The notes beneath the pieces were generated by a model that made no database searches, had not been told where the DNA came from, and saw only the letters and a list, made by a program, of their open reading frames with translations. 64,000 bases of DNA from Ptiloglossa arizonensis (Eukaryota; Arthropoda; Insecta; Hymenoptera; Colletidae): NCBI RefSeq assembly GCF_051014685.1, contig NC_135054.1, positions 10,358,001-10,422,000 on the forward strand, read 5' to 3'. Of this stretch, positions 62,718 through 64,000 are shown in pieces. Positions within the stretch are counted from its first letter, which is position 1; the number at the start of each line of letters is the position of its first letter. Position numbers and translations under genes: made by a program.

Positions 62718-64000
62718 CTGCGAACGATTTTAATAAATTACTTCCTGGACTCTAAACGTTTCACCTCTCGTAAAACTGTGGCTTTCGTTCGCCATTTTGC
62801 ATTTCATTCTTAACCAGTGGCGGATCATTTATTTGTGAAGTTCACTTAATGTATTAAAATTCAAACAAATAAATGCAAGACAATTTTTATTTAATCTTGC
62901 ATGGTTTATATTGATCAAATTGATACGAAATTAGAAATATTATTGATAAAGGAAGAATGCGTGGAATGTTCACACAGATCATTCGGATCAGTGTATCGTT
63001 TACGATTATTCTTGCGAATTGAAGCTTTGAAATTAAACAATGACTCGTTTCGTAGGCTTTGAGGAAGCGTACGGTTCTACGTTAGAAACGCTTGCGCCAA
63101 TTTGTGTTTCTCTTGTTTTCTGCTACAGTTCGTTTAATGTCAGAAAGCTGTTCTAGTTTTGAAAACCAATGTTACATCGATTCACAAACCGTTCGTACAA
63201 GATACATTTCTTCCACTGTGAGCGAGTTCGTGTCTTTTATATAAAGTAATATTTTTACCGAGAATGGATAGCGACAGCTTGATCGACGATTGTAAAAATA
63301 ATTTCAGTGTATCGACAAGTAGTAAAGAAACAAGATTTTACTTCCATATCTGGAATATGGAACTGTACATATTGCGTTTCAAGATTTACCATGCGCGATG
63401 TATTTATTGACGTGAAAAATGAGGACATGTGTGTCTAAAAGATGTTTATTTTGGTTTCGTATCGTGAGTGGAAGTAATATAAAACATCGAAAATACACAT
63501 TAAACTGTTTCTCATCGTTTTACTCCACTGCGCAATTGCTCGCCCGTAATAATAATAATCCTGAATGGGGAATATTTGTCCGAAACGGTATTAATATGGT
63601 TACAAAATTTGACAATTTTTTTCCGAAAGAATCCCCAGAACTTTGCAAATTTTAGCAAAGTACAATTCTAATACTGCAATTACTTTTTACGTAGTCAATT
63701 AAATTACGTTGAAGAAAACGTGGAAAGTACGATGAATTCGTTGCTGAAATTCCATTCAATGAATTCGCCATATCTCAAAAACGGTTTGTGTTATTCGAAT
63801 GTTGTAACTTTTCCAGTAATCTGTACAAATAAAACGTGGTTGTGTTCGTCCGTTTGTTACCGTGTCGCGAGGAAAGAAACTCGGTGTAGCGCAATTAAGT
63901 TCGAAACGTGTCCATAGAGTACGTCAACTTTAAATATTATCCACCTAACATCGCAAAATTCCTGCCGGCTTTTTTTGTTACGCCCCTAAAAAGGTGGTGT
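62718..64000 (-). other. Upstream intron or 5' part of the carboxypeptidase gene
   Basis: Upstream of the first exon seen. A signal peptide and M14 propeptide are expected on the - strand but no matching exon was recognised, so they probably lie beyond the window. Confidence 0.5.

Noticed and set aside
1..64000. CRISPR arrays, rRNA, bacterial operons, viral or phage genes
   Set aside because: None seen; the window is intron-rich animal DNA.

Overview
The window is eukaryotic nuclear DNA, almost certainly from an insect and most likely a hymenopteran (bee, wasp or ant). It is AT-rich with patches of higher GC and CpG. Its genes are split by long introns with canonical GT/AG sites. It holds CT, GA and AT microsatellites and decayed mariner, IS630/Tc1-like and non-LTR elements. 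The species call is an inference from style and protein similarity; no search was run.

Two protein-coding genes can be supported. (1) On the + strand, spaced exons from 3192 to 44575 spell an insect BCL11-family zinc-finger transcription factor (vertebrate BCL11A/B; fly CG9650/chronophage). Splice phases agree across every junction: an 18-nt microexon (3192-3209), a proline-rich exon (30046-30203), a C2HC finger exon (32776-32910), a C2H2 finger exon (36117-36322), an acidic exon (41130-41351) and a short terminal exon with a stop (44480-44575). The N-terminus lies upstream of the window. The carboxy-terminal C2H2 clusters typical of BCL11 proteins are not found here, so the 44.5-kb exon probably ends a short isoform. 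(2) On the - strand, six exons from 62717 down to 56606 encode the catalytic domain of an M14A zinc carboxypeptidase with all expected zinc, substrate and catalytic residues. Its signal peptide and propeptide exons must lie beyond 64000.

Layout: 1-3191, intron of the BCL11 gene; 3210-30045, one giant (~26.8 kb) intron with several hairpins, a duplicated ~100-bp element, a POU-type octamer, GC-rich patches, a mariner-derived MITE and a 61-bp degenerate tandem repeat; 30-44.6 kb, the remaining BCL11 exons and introns, including a second duplicated element; 44.6-56.6 kb, the 3' UTR and/or intergenic space, with a possible poly(A) signal near 51.85 kb, a possible TA-flanked inverted-repeat element and a transposase relic; 56.6-62.7 kb, the carboxypeptidase gene, whose largest intron carries the 3' end of a dead non-LTR retrotransposon; 62.7-64 kb, upstream intron of that gene.

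The two genes are convergent (tail to tail) and not functionally linked: one is a nuclear regulator, the other a secreted digestive-type protease. No wholly new system was found. The best leads are the microexon, the missing zinc fingers, several strong hairpins in introns and two pairs of locally duplicated noncoding elements.
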